Below, one piece after another: positions 13,931 to 14,100 of a DNA stretch of 14,100 bases (positions within the stretch are counted from its first letter, which is position 1; each line of letters starts with the position of its first letter). The notes beneath the pieces were generated by a model. It searched no databases. It saw only the letters and a list, made by a program, of their open reading frames with translations, and was not told the DNA's origin. This stretch comes from Candidatus Bipolaricaulota bacterium (GTDB taxonomy: Bacteria > Bipolaricaulota > Bipolaricaulia > RBG-16-55-9), in contig WFPR01000128.1 in assembly GCA_015487455.1 (NCBI GenBank), positions 1-14,100 of the forward strand, read 5' to 3'. A program made the position numbers and the translations under genes.

Positions 13931-14100
13931 CCTCTCCTTGTGGAACTCAAAGTTCTTGCGAAAGAGGACACGTCCCCGCGGGTGGGTTCTACGCTGCCGC
14001 TTTGGATGGCTTTCAGGACTTCCTCCTCGATGGCCCCACGATCGAGCCTCTTCTGTCGGGCGTATGAGCTGAACCCAACGGGATTGGAGCGATCCACGGA
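13931..14100 (-). pseudogene. Frameshifted, truncated DUF4258 gene remnant, also cut by the right edge
   Basis: From 14097 (GTG) the minus strand reads FSSYARQKRLDRGAIEEEVLKAIQ and SGSVEP, which resembles the start of DUF4258 proteins, though the usual histidine of the F-S-x-H-A motif seems lost. The match then continues in another frame: from 13978 it reads RGRVLFRKNFEF and HKER. The shift lies near 13975-13985 and equals one missing base. The rest of the domain (normally the Lys-Gln-Val strand region and a Tyr-rich end) is absent, replaced by the DUF2283 gene; the second frame runs on to a stop at 13871. In the first frame the ORF instead reads straight into DUF2283. Either a decayed partner of DUF2283 or a sequencing error plus truncation. 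Family assignment is from memory of the pattern. Confidence 0.5.

Noticed and set aside
1..14100. CRISPR array, tRNA/rRNA gene, insertion sequence
   Set aside because: No regularly spaced long repeats, no cloverleaf or rRNA-like sequence, no transposase motif or terminal inverted repeats were seen on reading.

Overview
The window is GC-rich bacterial DNA, packed almost wall to wall with genes. Only one of the 15 genes or gene remnants (the PhoD-like phosphatase) lies on the + strand. Bacterial hallmarks are a Fur-type repressor, sigma70-like promoters, strong GGAGG ribosome binding sites and an RsuA/RluB-type pseudouridine synthase. A manganese catalase, an ADP-forming acyl-CoA synthetase, a Uma2 nuclease-fold protein and toxin-antitoxin genes side by side suggest a thermophilic or deep-branching, chromosome-borne context. 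The lineage cannot be fixed from the sequence alone.

Layout, left to right. (1) 1-1509, peroxide defence: a PerR/Fur-like repressor cut by the left edge, preceded by a manganese catalase on the same strand. A perfect 15-bp inverted repeat sits between them, and the catalase has a strong promoter carrying 10-bp direct repeats. (2) 1687-3087: a secreted PhoD-like phosphatase, divergent from the catalase. (3) 3105-6145, the most interesting part: a tight three-gene cassette (transcription order right to left) of a Tp34/P19-like periplasmic metal-binding protein, a Tat-exported DyP-like haem peroxidase whose GXXDG aspartate is replaced by serine, and a membrane protein joining an Ig-like domain, two membrane helices and a SCO copper/thiol domain. 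It resembles the EfeUOB and P19/FTR1 iron systems but has no permease in the window. (4) 6152-9718: Uma2 protein, ADP-forming acyl-CoA synthetase and pseudouridine synthase; the last two overlap by ATGA. (5) 9776-12816: a CapD/PglF-type nucleotide-sugar 4,6-dehydratase and a DegT/PglE-type aminotransferase, which together should make a UDP-4-amino-6-deoxy sugar. (6) 12813-14100: a less GC-rich stretch with a PIN toxin, a ribbon-helix-helix antitoxin, a DUF2283 protein and a frameshifted DUF4258 remnant. The PIN toxin stop overlaps the aminotransferase start.

The minus-strand genes from the right edge to 3105 are spaced by overlaps or gaps of about 5-60 bp, so they could be read as one or a few long transcripts. 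Short tandem repeats (6-10 bp units) recur at gene ends, inside signal peptides and at junctions, which looks like a local signature of replication slippage. No tRNA, rRNA, CRISPR array, insertion sequence or origin was seen.
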